Shown: in pieces, positions 24,987-34,074 of the stretch
How the letters are laid out: the number at the start of each line of letters is the position of its first letter
Position numbering within the stretch: the stretch's first letter is position 1
Assembly: GCA_023701135.1 (NCBI GenBank)
Contig: JAMPXP010000013.1
Span: forward strand, 62,001-126,000
Length of the DNA stretch: 64,000 nucleotides
Direction of reading: 5' to 3'
Origin: Desulfobacula sp.
Lineage (GTDB): Bacteria; Desulfobacterota; Desulfobacteria; Desulfobacterales; Desulfobacteraceae
Translations under genes and position numbers: made by a program
Notes under the pieces: generated by a model
Told to the model about the DNA's origin: nothing
The model's input: the letters and a program-made list of their open reading frames with translations, nothing else
Databases searched by the model: none

Positions 24987-25019
24987 CCCCGCAGCCTTTA
25001 ACCGCTGCGGGGCTTTTTT
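24987..25019 (+). terminator. Intra-operon intrinsic terminator/attenuator between dctP and dctQ
   Basis: CCCCGCAGC (24987-24995), loop CTTTAACC, GCTGCGGGG (25004-25012), then C and six T. The stem is perfect, with 9 bp. Partial termination here would give more binding protein than permease. Confidence 0.8.
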
Positions 25020-25034
25020 GAAAGGATCCGAACC

Positions 25035-25538
25035 ATGCTGAAAAAGTTCGTAAGGGCCGTGGACGCCCTTAATGAGGCAGTCGGAAAATTTACGGCCCTG
25101 TTGCTCATTCCCCTGACGGCCGTGGTTTTTTACGAAGTGCTCATGCGCAAAATCTTTAATGCCCCAACCTCCTGGGCCTTTGAAATGACCATCTATATCT
25201 ACGGTTTTCACTTCATGATGGCCATGGGCGTGACCTATCTCCACGACAAGCACGTGCGTATCGATGTCATCACCCTGCAACTGCCGTCCAAGGCCCAACT
25301 GGTGCTGAGGCTCATCACCTTCTGGCTTATTTTCCTGCCCTTTGTGGGCGCCATGCTCTGGGCCGGCACCGAATATGCCGCCAAATCCTGGATGCAGTGG
25401 GAACATAGCTGGAGCGCCTGGAAGCCGCCGTTGTATCCGTTTAAAACCATCATCCCGGTCTCCCTGCTGCTGCTGCTGCTCCAGGGAATGGCCAATTTCA
25501 TCCGCGAATGGTACCAGCTCAAAGGAGAAGACATATGA
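25035..25538 (+). CDS. dctQ: TRAP transporter small permease, DctQ type
   Basis: Inner-membrane protein of 167 residues with four hydrophobic helices. It has the DctQ landmarks YEVLMRKIFNAPTSWAFEMT, and GVTYLHDKHVRIDVI after helix two. AAAGGATC precedes the ATG. Its stop overlaps the dctM start as ATGA. It associates with DctM to form the Na+-driven transporter fed by DctP. Confidence 0.9.
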   Translation: MLKKFVRAVDALNEAVGKFTALLLIPLTAVVFYEVLMRKIFNAPTSWAFEMTIYIYGFHFMMAMGVTYLHDKHVRIDVITLQLPSKAQLVLRLITFWLIFLPFVGAMLWAGTEYAAKSWMQWEHSWSAWKPPLYPFKTIIPVSLLLLLLQGMANFIREWYQLKGEDI

Positions 25539-26869
25539 ATCCGGAAACCTTAGCCATCACCATGTTCTTCACCCTTTTCGTGGCCCTGATGCTGGGCCAT
25601 CCCCTGGCCTTTTCCCTGGGCATGCTGGCCGTGACCTTCGGCGTGATCGGCTGGGGCGGATCCATGGACGCCATCCTGGGCCTTCTGGCCAACCGGGCCT
25701 ACGGGGTCATGGAAGAATATGTCCTCGTGGCGGTGCCCCTGTTCATCTTCATGGCCCAGATCCTGGACGCCTCGGGCATTGCCGCCCGGCTCTTTGAGAC
25801 CATGCACATTGTCATGGGAAAGATTCGCGGCGGACTGGGCATTGCCGTCATCCTGGCCTCCACCGTCTTTGCCGCCACGGCCGGCGTGGTGGGGGCCACG
25901 GAAGTGTCCATCGGCCTGCTCGCCATCCCGGCCCTGATGAAGGTGCGCTACAATATCCCCCTCATCGCCGGCACCATCTGCGCCGGCGGCACCCTTGGGA
26001 TCCTGATTCCGCCCAGCATCATGCTGGTGGTTTACGGCAGTCTTACCCAGATCTCCGTGGGCTGGCTCTATGCCGCGGCCTTTGCGCCGGGCCTGTTGCT
26101 GGCGGGCCTGTATGTGATTTATATTGCCGTGATCTGCATGGTCAAACCCGAATACGGCCCCCCGGATACAGGCCCTGAACACAGCGCTGCGGAAAAACTG
26201 AACATGTTTGCCAAATCCATTGTGCCGCCCCTGGTCCTGGTCTTTGTTGTCATGGGCAGCATCATCGGCGGAGTCGCCACCCCCACCGAGGCCGCGGGCC
26301 TTGGCTGCGTGGGCGCGGTGGTCCTGGCCCTGGCCTACCGGAAATTTACCTGGAAAAGCATCAAGGATGCCTGCTGGTCCACCACCCTGACCACCTCCAT
26401 GATCATGACCCTGTTCCTGGGCGGCAACGCCTTCCAGGCGGTTTTCATGGGCCTCGGCGGCGGGGACGCCATTGCCGGGTTCCTGCTGGGCACCCAGCTC
26501 AATCCTACTGCCCTGCTCTTTGTCATGATGGGCATTGTCTTTTTCCTGGGTTGCTTCCTGGACTGGCTGGGAATTCTGCTCATCGTCACCCCCATCTTTA
26601 TCCCGGTCACCCAGCAGCTCGGCTTTAACCAGCTCTGGTTCGGCACCCTCATCTGCATTAACCTTCAGATGGCGTTTTTAACCCCGCCCTTTGGCTATTC
26701 CCTGTTTTATCTGAGGGGCATTGCACCGCCGGAAATGACCATCTACCATATTTATAAGGGCGTGATTCCCTTTGTCATTCTCCAGTGGATCGGGCTGATT
26801 ATGTGCATCATCTGGCCGGAGATCATCCTGTGGGCGCCCCGGGCCTTTTTCGGGGCATCGGTGGGATAA
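25535..26869 (+). CDS. dctM: TRAP transporter large permease, DctM type
   Basis: Inner-membrane protein of 444 residues with about twelve helices. It has the family segments GHPLAFSLGML, EYVLVAVPLFIFMAQIL, the helical-hairpin motif ICAGGTLGILIPPSIMLVVY and late TPPFGYSLFYLRG. The ATG at 25535, after AAAGGAGAAG and overlapping the dctQ stop, is preferred over the in-frame start at 25508. It imports the substrate bound by DctP using a sodium gradient. The FAD-oxidase gene begins 8 bp later, tying uptake to oxidation. Confidence 0.92.
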   Translation: MNPETLAITMFFTLFVALMLGHPLAFSLGMLAVTFGVIGWGGSMDAILGLLANRAYGVMEEYVLVAVPLFIFMAQILDASGIAARLFETMHIVMGKIRGGLGIAVILASTVFAATAGVVGATEVSIGLLAIPALMKVRYNIPLIAGTICAGGTLGILIPPSIMLVVYGSLTQISVGWLYAAAFAPGLLLAGLYVIYIAVICMVKPEYGPPDTGPEHSAAEKLNMFAKSIVPPLVLVFVVMGSIIGGVATPTEAAGLGCVGAVVLALAYRKFTWKSIKDACWSTTLTTSMIMTLFLGGNAFQAVFMGLGGGDAIAGFLLGTQLNPTALLFVMMGIVFFLGCFLDWLGILLIVTPIFIPVTQQLGFNQLWFGTLICINLQMAFLTPPFGYSLFYLRGIAPPEMTIYHIYKGVIPFVILQWIGLIMCIIWPEIILWAPRAFFGASVG

Positions 26870-26877
26870 GAGGAACC

Positions 26878-28251
26878 ATGAATCCATTGTTCATCAAAGA
26901 ATTAGAGGCCATTGTGGGCAGGCCCCATACCCTGTCCGACCGGGAATCCCTGGCCGTTTACGGCTATGACGCCACCCCGGAACTGGAAAGCCGGCCCGGG
27001 GCGGTCCTCCTGCCCGGCACGGCCGGGGAAATCATCCGGATCATGGAGCTGTGCCACGGGGCCGGGGTCAGTGTGACCCCCCGGGGCTCCGGCACCAACC
27101 TGTCGGGGGGGGCCATCTCCGGCAGCGAAGGCGTGGTGGTCCAGACCAGCCGTCTGAACCGCATCATCGAGATAGACGAGGAAAACCTCACCGCCACGGT
27201 GGAGCCGGGGGTGATCACCAGCACCCTGCACACAGCAGTCGAGGAGCGGGGGCTGTTCTATCCGCCTGATCCGGGCAGCATGAACATTTCCACCATGGGG
27301 GGCAACGTAGCCGAGAACTCGGGCGGTTTGCGGGGCCTGAAATACGGGGTGACGGCCGATTATGTCATGGGCCTCGACACTGTTCTGGCCGACGGAAGCC
27401 TCCTGCATACCGGCGGCAAGGTGGTCAAGGATGTGGCCGGTTATTGCCTCAACCCGCTCCTGGTCTCCTCGGAAGGCACCCTGGGATTTTTCACAGCCAT
27501 CACCGTGAAGCTGATCCCCAAGCCCCAGACCAAGACCACCATGCTGGCCCATTTCCCGAAAATGCGCCAGGCGGCCCTGGCGGTATCGGCCGTCATTGCC
27601 GCCAAAATCATTCCGGCCACCCTGGAATTTCTGGACAAGGTCACCATCAAATGCGTTGAGGATTACGCCCATGTGGGGCTGCCCCTGGATGTGGAGGCCG
27701 TTCTGCTCATCGAGGTGGACGGCCACCCCGTGGTGGTGGAAGAAGAGGCGGCCGGGGTGGAAATCATCTGCAAACAGCACGGCTGTTCTTTTTTCCAGAC
27801 CGCAAGGGATGCCGGTGAATCCCTCCGGCTGGCCACGGCCCGGCGCACGGCCCTTTCGGCCCTGGCCCGCCTGAGGCCCACCACCATCCTGGAGGATGCC
27901 ACCGTGCCCCGGAGCCGCCTTGCCGACATGCTGAAGGTCATCCAGGATGCGGCCCAAAAATACCGGGTCACCATCGGCACCTTCGGCCATGCCGGGGACG
28001 GCAACCTGCATCCCACCTGTCTCACCGACGAGAGGGACAAGGACGAAATCGCCCGGGCCCACATGGCCTTTGACGAAATCTTTGATGCGGCCATCGCCAT
28101 GGGCGGCACCATCACCGGAGAACACGGGGTGGGGCTGGCCAAAAAAAAATACCTGCCGAGGCTGGTGGGGGAATCGGGTATCCGGGTCATGCGGGGGATC
28201 AAGCAGGCCTTTGATCCCAAGGGCATCCTGAATCCGGGAAAAATATTTTAA
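26878..28251 (+). CDS. glcD: FAD-linked 2-hydroxyacid oxidase, GlcD/D-lactate dehydrogenase type
   Basis: A 457-residue flavoprotein of the VAO/PCMH fold. The FAD pyrophosphate-binding segment PRGSGTNLSGGAI and the PPDPGSMNISTMGGNVAENSGG block define the N-terminal domain. The C-terminal FAD-oxidase domain has TIGTFGHAGDGNLHP and GGTITGEHGVGLAK, whose histidines are conserved in glycolate oxidase GlcD and D-lactate dehydrogenases. The ATG at 26878, after AGAGGAACC, is used. With the Fe-S protein encoded downstream it should oxidise D-lactate or glycolate and pass electrons to the membrane pool. Exact substrate choice is not readable. Confidence 0.9.
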   Translation: MNPLFIKELEAIVGRPHTLSDRESLAVYGYDATPELESRPGAVLLPGTAGEIIRIMELCHGAGVSVTPRGSGTNLSGGAISGSEGVVVQTSRLNRIIEIDEENLTATVEPGVITSTLHTAVEERGLFYPPDPGSMNISTMGGNVAENSGGLRGLKYGVTADYVMGLDTVLADGSLLHTGGKVVKDVAGYCLNPLLVSSEGTLGFFTAITVKLIPKPQTKTTMLAHFPKMRQAALAVSAVIAAKIIPATLEFLDKVTIKCVEDYAHVGLPLDVEAVLLIEVDGHPVVVEEEAAGVEIICKQHGCSFFQTARDAGESLRLATARRTALSALARLRPTTILEDATVPRSRLADMLKVIQDAAQKYRVTIGTFGHAGDGNLHPTCLTDERDKDEIARAHMAFDEIFDAAIAMGGTITGEHGVGLAKKKYLPRLVGESGIRVMRGIKQAFDPKGILNPGKIF

Positions 28252-28282
28252 GGCCAAGCATGGGCTTAACCTGAGGCTTTTC

Positions 28283-29521
28283 ATGGACTATGTCAAACTG
28301 ATCAACTGCATGCGCTGCGGCATGTGCCTCCCCACCTGTCCCACTTACAGGGAGACCTTTCTTGAAACCGCCTCCCCCCGGGGCCGGGTGGCCCTGATGC
28401 GCAAAATCCAGGAAGGGGAGCTGGATCAGTCGGAACAGCTCCTGGAATACCTTTCCCTCTGCCTGGACTGCCAGGCCTGCGCCACGGCCTGCCCCTGCGG
28501 AGTCAATGCCGGAGAACTGGTGGCGGAATTCACCTGCGAGCGCAAGGCGGGAAACCGCCTGGGCATGATGGAGGATCTGGTCCTGCGAAAACTGCTGCCC
28601 CATCCGGACCGGCTGGAAACCGCCATGGTCCCCATGCGGCTTTACCAGCGCCTGGGCCTTCAAAAACTGGTCAGGACCCTGGGCGTCCTCAAGATGTTTC
28701 CCAAACCCCTGGGGCGGATGGAAGGGCTGCTGCCTGACCTGCCGGATCAGCCCCTGCGCCGGGTCATCCAGGAGGATATGCCGGGTCGGGGGGAAGCGCG
28801 AGGCACCATCGGATTTTTTCTGGGATGTGTCATGAGCCTCATTTTCAGCGAGGCCAGCCGGGCCAGCATGGACCTTCTGACGGCCCTGGGCTACCGGGTC
28901 GTCACCCCGAAAAACCAGGTCTGCTGCGGGGCCCCCCATATGCTGTCCGGTGATAAGGCCGGGTTGAAGGAAGCGGCCCGGAAAAATGTGGATATCTTCG
29001 GCGGTTTGGACCTGGACTTTATCGTGACCGACTGCGGCGGTTGCGGGGCCGAACTGAAAAAATACGGCCTGCATCTGGGGGATGATTCCTCCATTGCCTT
29101 CAGCAGCAAGGTGAGGGACATTTCCCAGGTCCTGGCCCTGCACAAGGATGAGCTGAAAGCACTCCTCAAGCCGGTTTCCCTCAAAGCCACCTTTCACGAT
29201 TCCTGCCATATCGCCCACAGCCAGGGCATCCGCAGGGAGCCAAGGGATCTGGTCAGGCTCATTCCGGGCCTTGAATTCGTCGAAATGGAAAATGCCGATG
29301 CCTGTTGCGGCAGCGCCGGGACCTACAATATCGGAAAACCGGAAATGGCCGACCTGATCCTGAATCGCAAGCTTGAGGCCATCCGGGCCACGGGAGCCGA
29401 TGTGGTGGTCACCGGCAACCCCGGCTGCCTGCTTCAGTTGAAAAAAGGCCTGGCCGACCATCTGCCCCGGGTCAAGACCCTTCATCTGACCGAATTGCTG
29501 GCCCGGAGCATGGATGCCTGA
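28283..29521 (+). CDS. glcF: Fe-S protein of 2-hydroxyacid oxidase, GlcF type
   Basis: A 412-residue electron-transfer subunit. Two N-terminal 4Fe-4S clusters are bound by CMRCGMCLPTCPTYRE and CLDCQACATACPCGV. Two cysteine-rich CCG domains follow, with FFLGCVMSL, VCCGAPHM, DCGGCGAELK, and then FHDSCHIAHSQG, ADACCGSAGTYNI, GNPGCLLQLKKG. It matches the GlcF subunit that accompanies GlcD. It starts 31 bp after glcD. The cluster GlcD-GlcF-LutC-LutB/A is the arrangement known from lactate oxidation loci of sulfate reducers. Confidence 0.91.
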   Translation: MDYVKLINCMRCGMCLPTCPTYRETFLETASPRGRVALMRKIQEGELDQSEQLLEYLSLCLDCQACATACPCGVNAGELVAEFTCERKAGNRLGMMEDLVLRKLLPHPDRLETAMVPMRLYQRLGLQKLVRTLGVLKMFPKPLGRMEGLLPDLPDQPLRRVIQEDMPGRGEARGTIGFFLGCVMSLIFSEASRASMDLLTALGYRVVTPKNQVCCGAPHMLSGDKAGLKEAARKNVDIFGGLDLDFIVTDCGGCGAELKKYGLHLGDDSSIAFSSKVRDISQVLALHKDELKALLKPVSLKATFHDSCHIAHSQGIRREPRDLVRLIPGLEFVEMENADACCGSAGTYNIGKPEMADLILNRKLEAIRATGADVVVTGNPGCLLQLKKGLADHLPRVKTLHLTELLARSMDA

Positions 29522-29603
29522 ATATGGTTTCGGTTGCTTCCCGGCAAAAAACAGGATAAAAGAGAGGGTTTGACGATAACCCTTTTACGACTGGTGCAGT
29601 ACT

Positions 29604-30332
29604 ATGAAATTTCAACCCATAAAACCCAAAAAAGTATCCACCCAGATTGCGGACCAGATCCGGGCGTCCATCCTGAGCGGAGACTTTTCACCGGGGGATA
29701 AACTGCCTCCGGAACGGGAGCTGGCCGAATCCTTCGGCGTATCCCGGCCATCGGTGCGGGAGGCCCTGAATGCGCTGGCCTCGGCCGGGCTGGTCCGCTC
29801 CAACCAGGGCGGCGGCACAACGGTTCTGTCCCTGGTGGAAACCGATTCCGGCAACTCGCTCAGCGGACTCATCCGCATGCAGCAGGACCGGGCCCTGGAT
29901 GTGATCGAAGTCCGGAAATGCATGGAGTCCTGGACCGCCTTTTATGCGGCCCAAAGAGCCCTGCCCGAGGATGTCCGCCGCATGGGAACAATCATCGCCG
30001 GCATGGAACGGAATCTGGAAGGCCTCCAGCCTTCCGAAGACCTGGACGCCAATTTCCATATCCTTGTGGCCCGGGCCACCCACAATATCGTCTGGCTCCA
30101 CCTGATGCAGAATATTTTCGACGCCATGAAGGAATTCCAGCAATCGGTCTGGCGGGCGGTGTATATCACCGGCGACGACCACCACATGCTCTACCGCCAT
30201 CACCGGAGCGTATTTGAAGCCATCGAGGCCAGGGATGCGGAAGCCTCCCGCCAGGCCATGATGATGCATCTGAGTTTTGCCGAACAGCGCAGCATTGCCT
30301 TTATCCGGCAGAGCCTGGCCCAGGAAAGTTGA
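29604..30332 (+). CDS. GntR-family regulator, FadR/FCD subfamily
   Basis: A 242-residue repressor-type protein. The N-terminal winged helix has LSGDFSPGDKLPPERELAESF and SRPSVREALNAL. The C-terminal all-helical FCD domain has the metal-site pattern DANFHILVARATHN, and the two later histidines in YRHHRSVFEAI and MMHLSF. FadR, LldR and PdhR relatives bind TGGT-N3-ACCA sites and respond to lactate, pyruvate or acyl-CoA. Two such sites flank the promoter at 23245-23271, so this protein probably represses its own operon until a 2-hydroxyacid is present. No strong ribosome site precedes the ATG. Confidence 0.9.
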   Translation: MKFQPIKPKKVSTQIADQIRASILSGDFSPGDKLPPERELAESFGVSRPSVREALNALASAGLVRSNQGGGTTVLSLVETDSGNSLSGLIRMQQDRALDVIEVRKCMESWTAFYAAQRALPEDVRRMGTIIAGMERNLEGLQPSEDLDANFHILVARATHNIVWLHLMQNIFDAMKEFQQSVWRAVYITGDDHHMLYRHHRSVFEAIEARDAEASRQAMMMHLSFAEQRSIAFIRQSLAQES

Positions 30333-30414
30333 ATCGGGAAGCAAAACCGGAAAAATAATCCCGGGAAAACCGGCTCAGAACGGCGGATGCCAAGATAAAG
30401 CCATAGGAGGTCGC

Positions 30415-30966
30415 ATGGAACAAACGGAACTGATGGACCGCATGAAAGAAAAAGCCGGGCTGGTTCAGGCCCTGGTGTCCACCGTCACCGGCATGGAAGA
30501 GGTCCTGGGCCGGACCGTGGGTATCACCCTGGGGCAGGGCGGGAAAACCATTGTTGCTCCCGGCCTGGACCCGGAAAATCTGCAAAGGCTTGAAGACTTG
30601 TGCAGGGCAGCGGGGCTGACGGTGCTCTACCCCCCCTTCCGGCCTCATCTGTCCGCTATCCATACAGCCCTGACCCCGGCGGACTGGGCCATTGCCGAAA
30701 CCGGAACCCTGGTCCTGGATTCCGATTCCGAAGACCTGAGAATCGCCACCATGCTCAGTGAAACCCATGTGGCCTGGATCCCGGTGTCCCGGATTGTTCC
30801 GGATACCGCCGCCCTTTCCGCCCGGCTCATTGAGAAAATGAAATCCGGGCCCGGCTATCTGGCCTTTATCACCGGCCCCAGCCGGACCGCCGATATCGAG
30901 CGGGTCCTGGCCATCGGGGTTCACGGCCCCCAGGAACTTCACATTCTGATGATGGAGGAACCATGA
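30415..30966 (+). CDS. lutC: LutC/YkgG-type LUD domain protein
   Basis: A 183-residue LUD-domain protein, the smallest subunit of the LutABC L-lactate oxidation complex. It shows the family motif DWAIAETGTLVLDSDSEDLR, the VSRIVPD segment and the C-terminal GPSRTADIERVLAIGVHGPQ. The ATG at 30415 follows TAGGAGG; the in-frame start at 30277 overlaps the GntR gene and lacks a site. Its stop overlaps the LutB-LutA start as ATGA, so the two are coupled. Known LutC proteins are needed for lactate growth, though their chemistry is unclear. Confidence 0.9.
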   Translation: MEQTELMDRMKEKAGLVQALVSTVTGMEEVLGRTVGITLGQGGKTIVAPGLDPENLQRLEDLCRAAGLTVLYPPFRPHLSAIHTALTPADWAIAETGTLVLDSDSEDLRIATMLSETHVAWIPVSRIVPDTAALSARLIEKMKSGPGYLAFITGPSRTADIERVLAIGVHGPQELHILMMEEP

Positions 30967-33131
30967 TCCAGACGGCCAAAGACATGAAGACCTACCGGAA
31001 AAAAATCAAAGCGGCCCTGAAAAATAAATTCCTGAGAAAGGCCCTGGACAATTTTGCCTCATCCTATAAGGCGTCCCGGGCCAAGGCCTTTGAGGGAATG
31101 GACCTGTCGGCCCTGAAAGGCGAGATCGCCCAAGGCAAGGACCAGGCCCTGACGGTGCTGGAGGACCTCTATCTCCGGTTCAAGACCGGTGCGGAAGCTT
31201 CCGGCGCCGTGGTTCACCTGGCCAAAACCGCTGAAGAAGCCAATGAGATCATCGCCCGGATCGCCCGGGACAACAAGGTCACATCCATCGTCAAATCCAA
31301 ATCCATGACCGCCGAGGAAACCCATTTAAATGACCACCTGGAAGCCCGGGGCTTCCAGGTGACGGAAACCGATCTGGGGGAATGGATCATTCAATTGCGG
31401 CATGAAGGCCCTTCACACATGGTCATGCCGGCCATTCATCTGTCCCGGGGGCAGGTGGGAACCCTTTTCAGTGATGTGACGAAAACACCGGTGGATCTGG
31501 AAGACATCGACCGCATGGTCAAGGTGGCCAGAAAGGAACTCCGTCCGGCTTTTCTGTCTGCGGACATGGGCATCAGCGGCGCCAATATGGCCATTGCCGA
31601 AACCGGAACCCTAGGGATCATCAGCAACGAAGGAAACGCCAGGCTGACCACCACCCTTCCCCGGGTTCACGTGGCCCTGGTGGGCCTGGACAAGCTGGTG
31701 CCGGACCTTGCCGCGGCCCTGCGGATCCTCCGGGTTCTGCCCAGAAACGCCACGGGCCAGGCCCTGACCTCCTATGTCACCTGGATCACCGGGGCCGTGG
31801 AATGCGGGGCCTCGGCCACGGGAAAAAAAATCCTTCACATTGTGTTCCTGGATAACAGTCGATTGGAACTGGCCAGGGATCCTGTCTTTTCAGAGGCCCT
31901 GCGCTGTATCCGCTGCGGGGCCTGCTCCAATGTCTGCCCGGTGTACGGGAAGGTCGGGGGGCACACCCTGGGCCATGTCTATATCGGGGCCATCGGCCTG
32001 ATCCTGACCTATTTTTACCATGGAAAGGACAATGCCCGGGCCATTGTCAAAAACTGCCTCAACTGCCAGGCCTGCAAATCCGTATGCCCCGTCAATATCG
32101 ACCTGCCCTTTCTCATCAAACAGGTATACCGCAGAATCCTGGCCGATGAGGGCTCAAAGCCGGTCAAAAACACCATCCTGTCCGCGGTCATGAAAAACCG
32201 CAGGCTCTTCCATACCCTGCTCAGGACGGCCTCGGCCCTGCAAGGCCCCCTGGTAAAAAAGGAGGCCGGAGTTCTGCGGCACCTGCCCTTTGTTTTTGGG
32301 AAGGCCCATGATTTCAGGACCCTCCCGGCCCTGGCCGAAAAGCCCTTCCGGGACCAGTGGCCGGAAATCCGGCCCCGGATCCAAAATCCCAGGTTCCGGG
32401 TGGCCCTTTTCGGGGGATGTGTGGTGGATTTTGTATCTCCGGAACAGGCCCTTGCCCTGGCCCGGCTCCTGGCTCCCCACCGGGTTCAGATGGAATATCC
32501 CCCGGGCCAGAGCTGTTGCGGGCTTCCCGCCATGATGATGGCCGAGGAGGAAACTGCGGCAGAGGTGGCCGTCCAGAACCTGGAGGCCCTGGAGCCCTGG
32601 CGGTACGATTATATCCTGGTCCTTTGCGCCTCCTGCGGGTCCCATATGAAGGAGGGGTATTCCCGGCTCCTGGCGGGAAAGCCGGAACTGGCTGAAAAAT
32701 TGCGCAGCCTCCAGGACAAATTAATGGATTTCAGCTCATTCATGGTCAAGGTATTAAAGGTAAGGCCGGAAGATTTTATCCAAAATCAAAGGCGGGTGGC
32801 CTACCACTCCCCCTGCCACCTGTGCCGGGGCCTGGGCGTGACCCAGGAGCCCCGTGAATTACTCCGGACGGCAGGCCTGGATTATGCGCCCTGCAAGGAC
32901 GAAGACATCTGCTGCGGGTTCGGAGGGTCCTATTCCCTGGAATTCCCCGAGATCTCGGCGGAAATCCTGGGCCAGAAACTGGACCATGTGGAGGCCACGG
33001 GGGCCGACGTCCTGGTCACCGATTGCCCGGGCTGCGTTCTTCAATTGCGCGGGGGAATGAATAAGAGAAAGGGCCGGGTCCAGGTCCGGCATATCGCGGA
33101 AATCGTGGCCGAGAATCTGAAAGCACCCTGA
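30963..33131 (+). CDS. LutB-LutA fusion, Fe-S L-lactate oxidation protein
   Basis: A 722-residue fusion. Residues 1-300 form a LutB-type LUD domain (NMAIAETGTLGIISNEGNAR, ARLTTTLPRVHVALVG). Two 4Fe-4S motifs follow, CIRCGACSNVCPVYGK and CLNCQACKSVCPVNI. The C-terminal third is LutA-like, with two CCG domains (FGGCVVDFV, SCCGLPAMM, CASCGSHMK; then HSPCHLCRG, DICCGFGGSYSLE, TDCPGCVLQLRGG). In Bacillus these are separate LutB and LutA proteins; similar fusions occur in sulfate reducers. With LutC it should oxidise L-lactate to pyruvate. It ends the operon and converges on proline dehydrogenase with a 10-bp gap. Confidence 0.9.
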   Translation: MIQTAKDMKTYRKKIKAALKNKFLRKALDNFASSYKASRAKAFEGMDLSALKGEIAQGKDQALTVLEDLYLRFKTGAEASGAVVHLAKTAEEANEIIARIARDNKVTSIVKSKSMTAEETHLNDHLEARGFQVTETDLGEWIIQLRHEGPSHMVMPAIHLSRGQVGTLFSDVTKTPVDLEDIDRMVKVARKELRPAFLSADMGISGANMAIAETGTLGIISNEGNARLTTTLPRVHVALVGLDKLVPDLAAALRILRVLPRNATGQALTSYVTWITGAVECGASATGKKILHIVFLDNSRLELARDPVFSEALRCIRCGACSNVCPVYGKVGGHTLGHVYIGAIGLILTYFYHGKDNARAIVKNCLNCQACKSVCPVNIDLPFLIKQVYRRILADEGSKPVKNTILSAVMKNRRLFHTLLRTASALQGPLVKKEAGVLRHLPFVFGKAHDFRTLPALAEKPFRDQWPEIRPRIQNPRFRVALFGGCVVDFVSPEQALALARLLAPHRVQMEYPPGQSCCGLPAMMMAEEETAAEVAVQNLEALEPWRYDYILVLCASCGSHMKEGYSRLLAGKPELAEKLRSLQDKLMDFSSFMVKVLKVRPEDFIQNQRRVAYHSPCHLCRGLGVTQEPRELLRTAGLDYAPCKDEDICCGFGGSYSLEFPEISAEILGQKLDHVEATGADVLVTDCPGCVLQLRGGMNKRKGRVQVRHIAEIVAENLKAP

Positions 33132-33141
33132 GCCGGGTCTT

Positions 33142-34050
33142 TCAGCGGCGGATCAGCTTTTTCAGCAGGCTGGAAAAAACATAGGACACCATTTTGGGAT
33201 TTTCCTTGAGGCGCCGGATGGAATAGGCAGGCCATTCTTCTCCAAAGGGCACGTAGACCCGAACAGGATGGCCCTGGTCCCGGAGGATGGTTCTCAGCTC
33301 TTCTTCCACCCCAAAGAGCATCTGGAATTCATAGGCGTCTTTGCCGAGCCCCAGCCGGTCAATGATTTTCAGGGCCTCAAACACCAGCGTTTCATCGTGG
33401 GTGGCAATGCCGGTGAAGCAGCCATGGGAAAGCAGTTGTTCAAGCAAATAGGCATAGCTTGAGCGGATGATGGCCGGGTCCTTGTAGACCTCTTTTTTGG
33501 GCTCCCAGTAATAGGCGCCCTTGCAGAGCCGGATACCGGCTTTTACGTCCATCAGCGGCTTGATATCCTGAATGGCGGATCGTAAATAGGCCTGGACCAC
33601 AATGCCCACATTGCCGAATTCCGTTTTCAGCCTGAAAAACAGGTCCAGGGTATCGTTTTTCAGGGCCGTGTCCTCCATGTCGATGCGGACAAAGATCCCG
33701 CGCCCGGCTGCATGGCCGGCCACCTCCCGGATATTGTCAAAGCAGAAGGTTTTGTCGAGTTTGAGCCCCATATGGGAGGGCTTCAGAGAGATGCCGCTGT
33801 CCAGGCCCTCTTCGGCAATACGGCCCAGGGCACTTGTATAGGTCTCCACGGCGGCCCGGCATTGGCTTCTTCTCTTCGGGTCCTCACCCAGGAGGTCCAG
33901 GGTGGCCGAGATGCCCCGGGCATTCAAGGCCCTGATTTCTGCCAGGGCCTCCTCCAGGGTTTCTCCGGCCAGATAGGGTTTGGCAAAGATTTTGACAAAG
34001 GACTTGGGGAAAAGGGGAAGCAGGTATGCGATCAGGCTGTTGACTACCAT
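33142..34050 (-). CDS. Proline dehydrogenase, monofunctional
   Basis: A FAD-dependent TIM-barrel enzyme of 302 residues that oxidises proline to pyrroline-5-carboxylate. Family segments are ISLKPSHMGL, RIDMEDTALKNDTLDLF, RLCKGAYYWEP, GIATHDE, and the C-terminal active-site block YVPFGEEWPAYSIRRLKENP. Length fits monofunctional PutB/PRODH proteins; no pyrroline-5-carboxylate dehydrogenase domain is attached or adjacent. It lies 24 bp downstream of typA and may be read from the typA promoter. Confidence 0.9.
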   Translation of the reverse strand: MVVNSLIAYLLPLFPKSFVKIFAKPYLAGETLEEALAEIRALNARGISATLDLLGEDPKRRSQCRAAVETYTSALGRIAEEGLDSGISLKPSHMGLKLDKTFCFDNIREVAGHAAGRGIFVRIDMEDTALKNDTLDLFFRLKTEFGNVGIVVQAYLRSAIQDIKPLMDVKAGIRLCKGAYYWEPKKEVYKDPAIIRSSYAYLLEQLLSHGCFTGIATHDETLVFEALKIIDRLGLGKDAYEFQMLFGVEEELRTILRDQGHPVRVYVPFGEEWPAYSIRRLKENPKMVSYVFSSLLKKLIRR

Positions 34051-34074
34051 CGTCTTCCCCCTCCCGGTTTTACC

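Noticed and set aside
26902..28284. 460-codon minus-strand frame opposite glcD
   Set aside because: Shadow of the FAD-oxidase gene; no protein family features.
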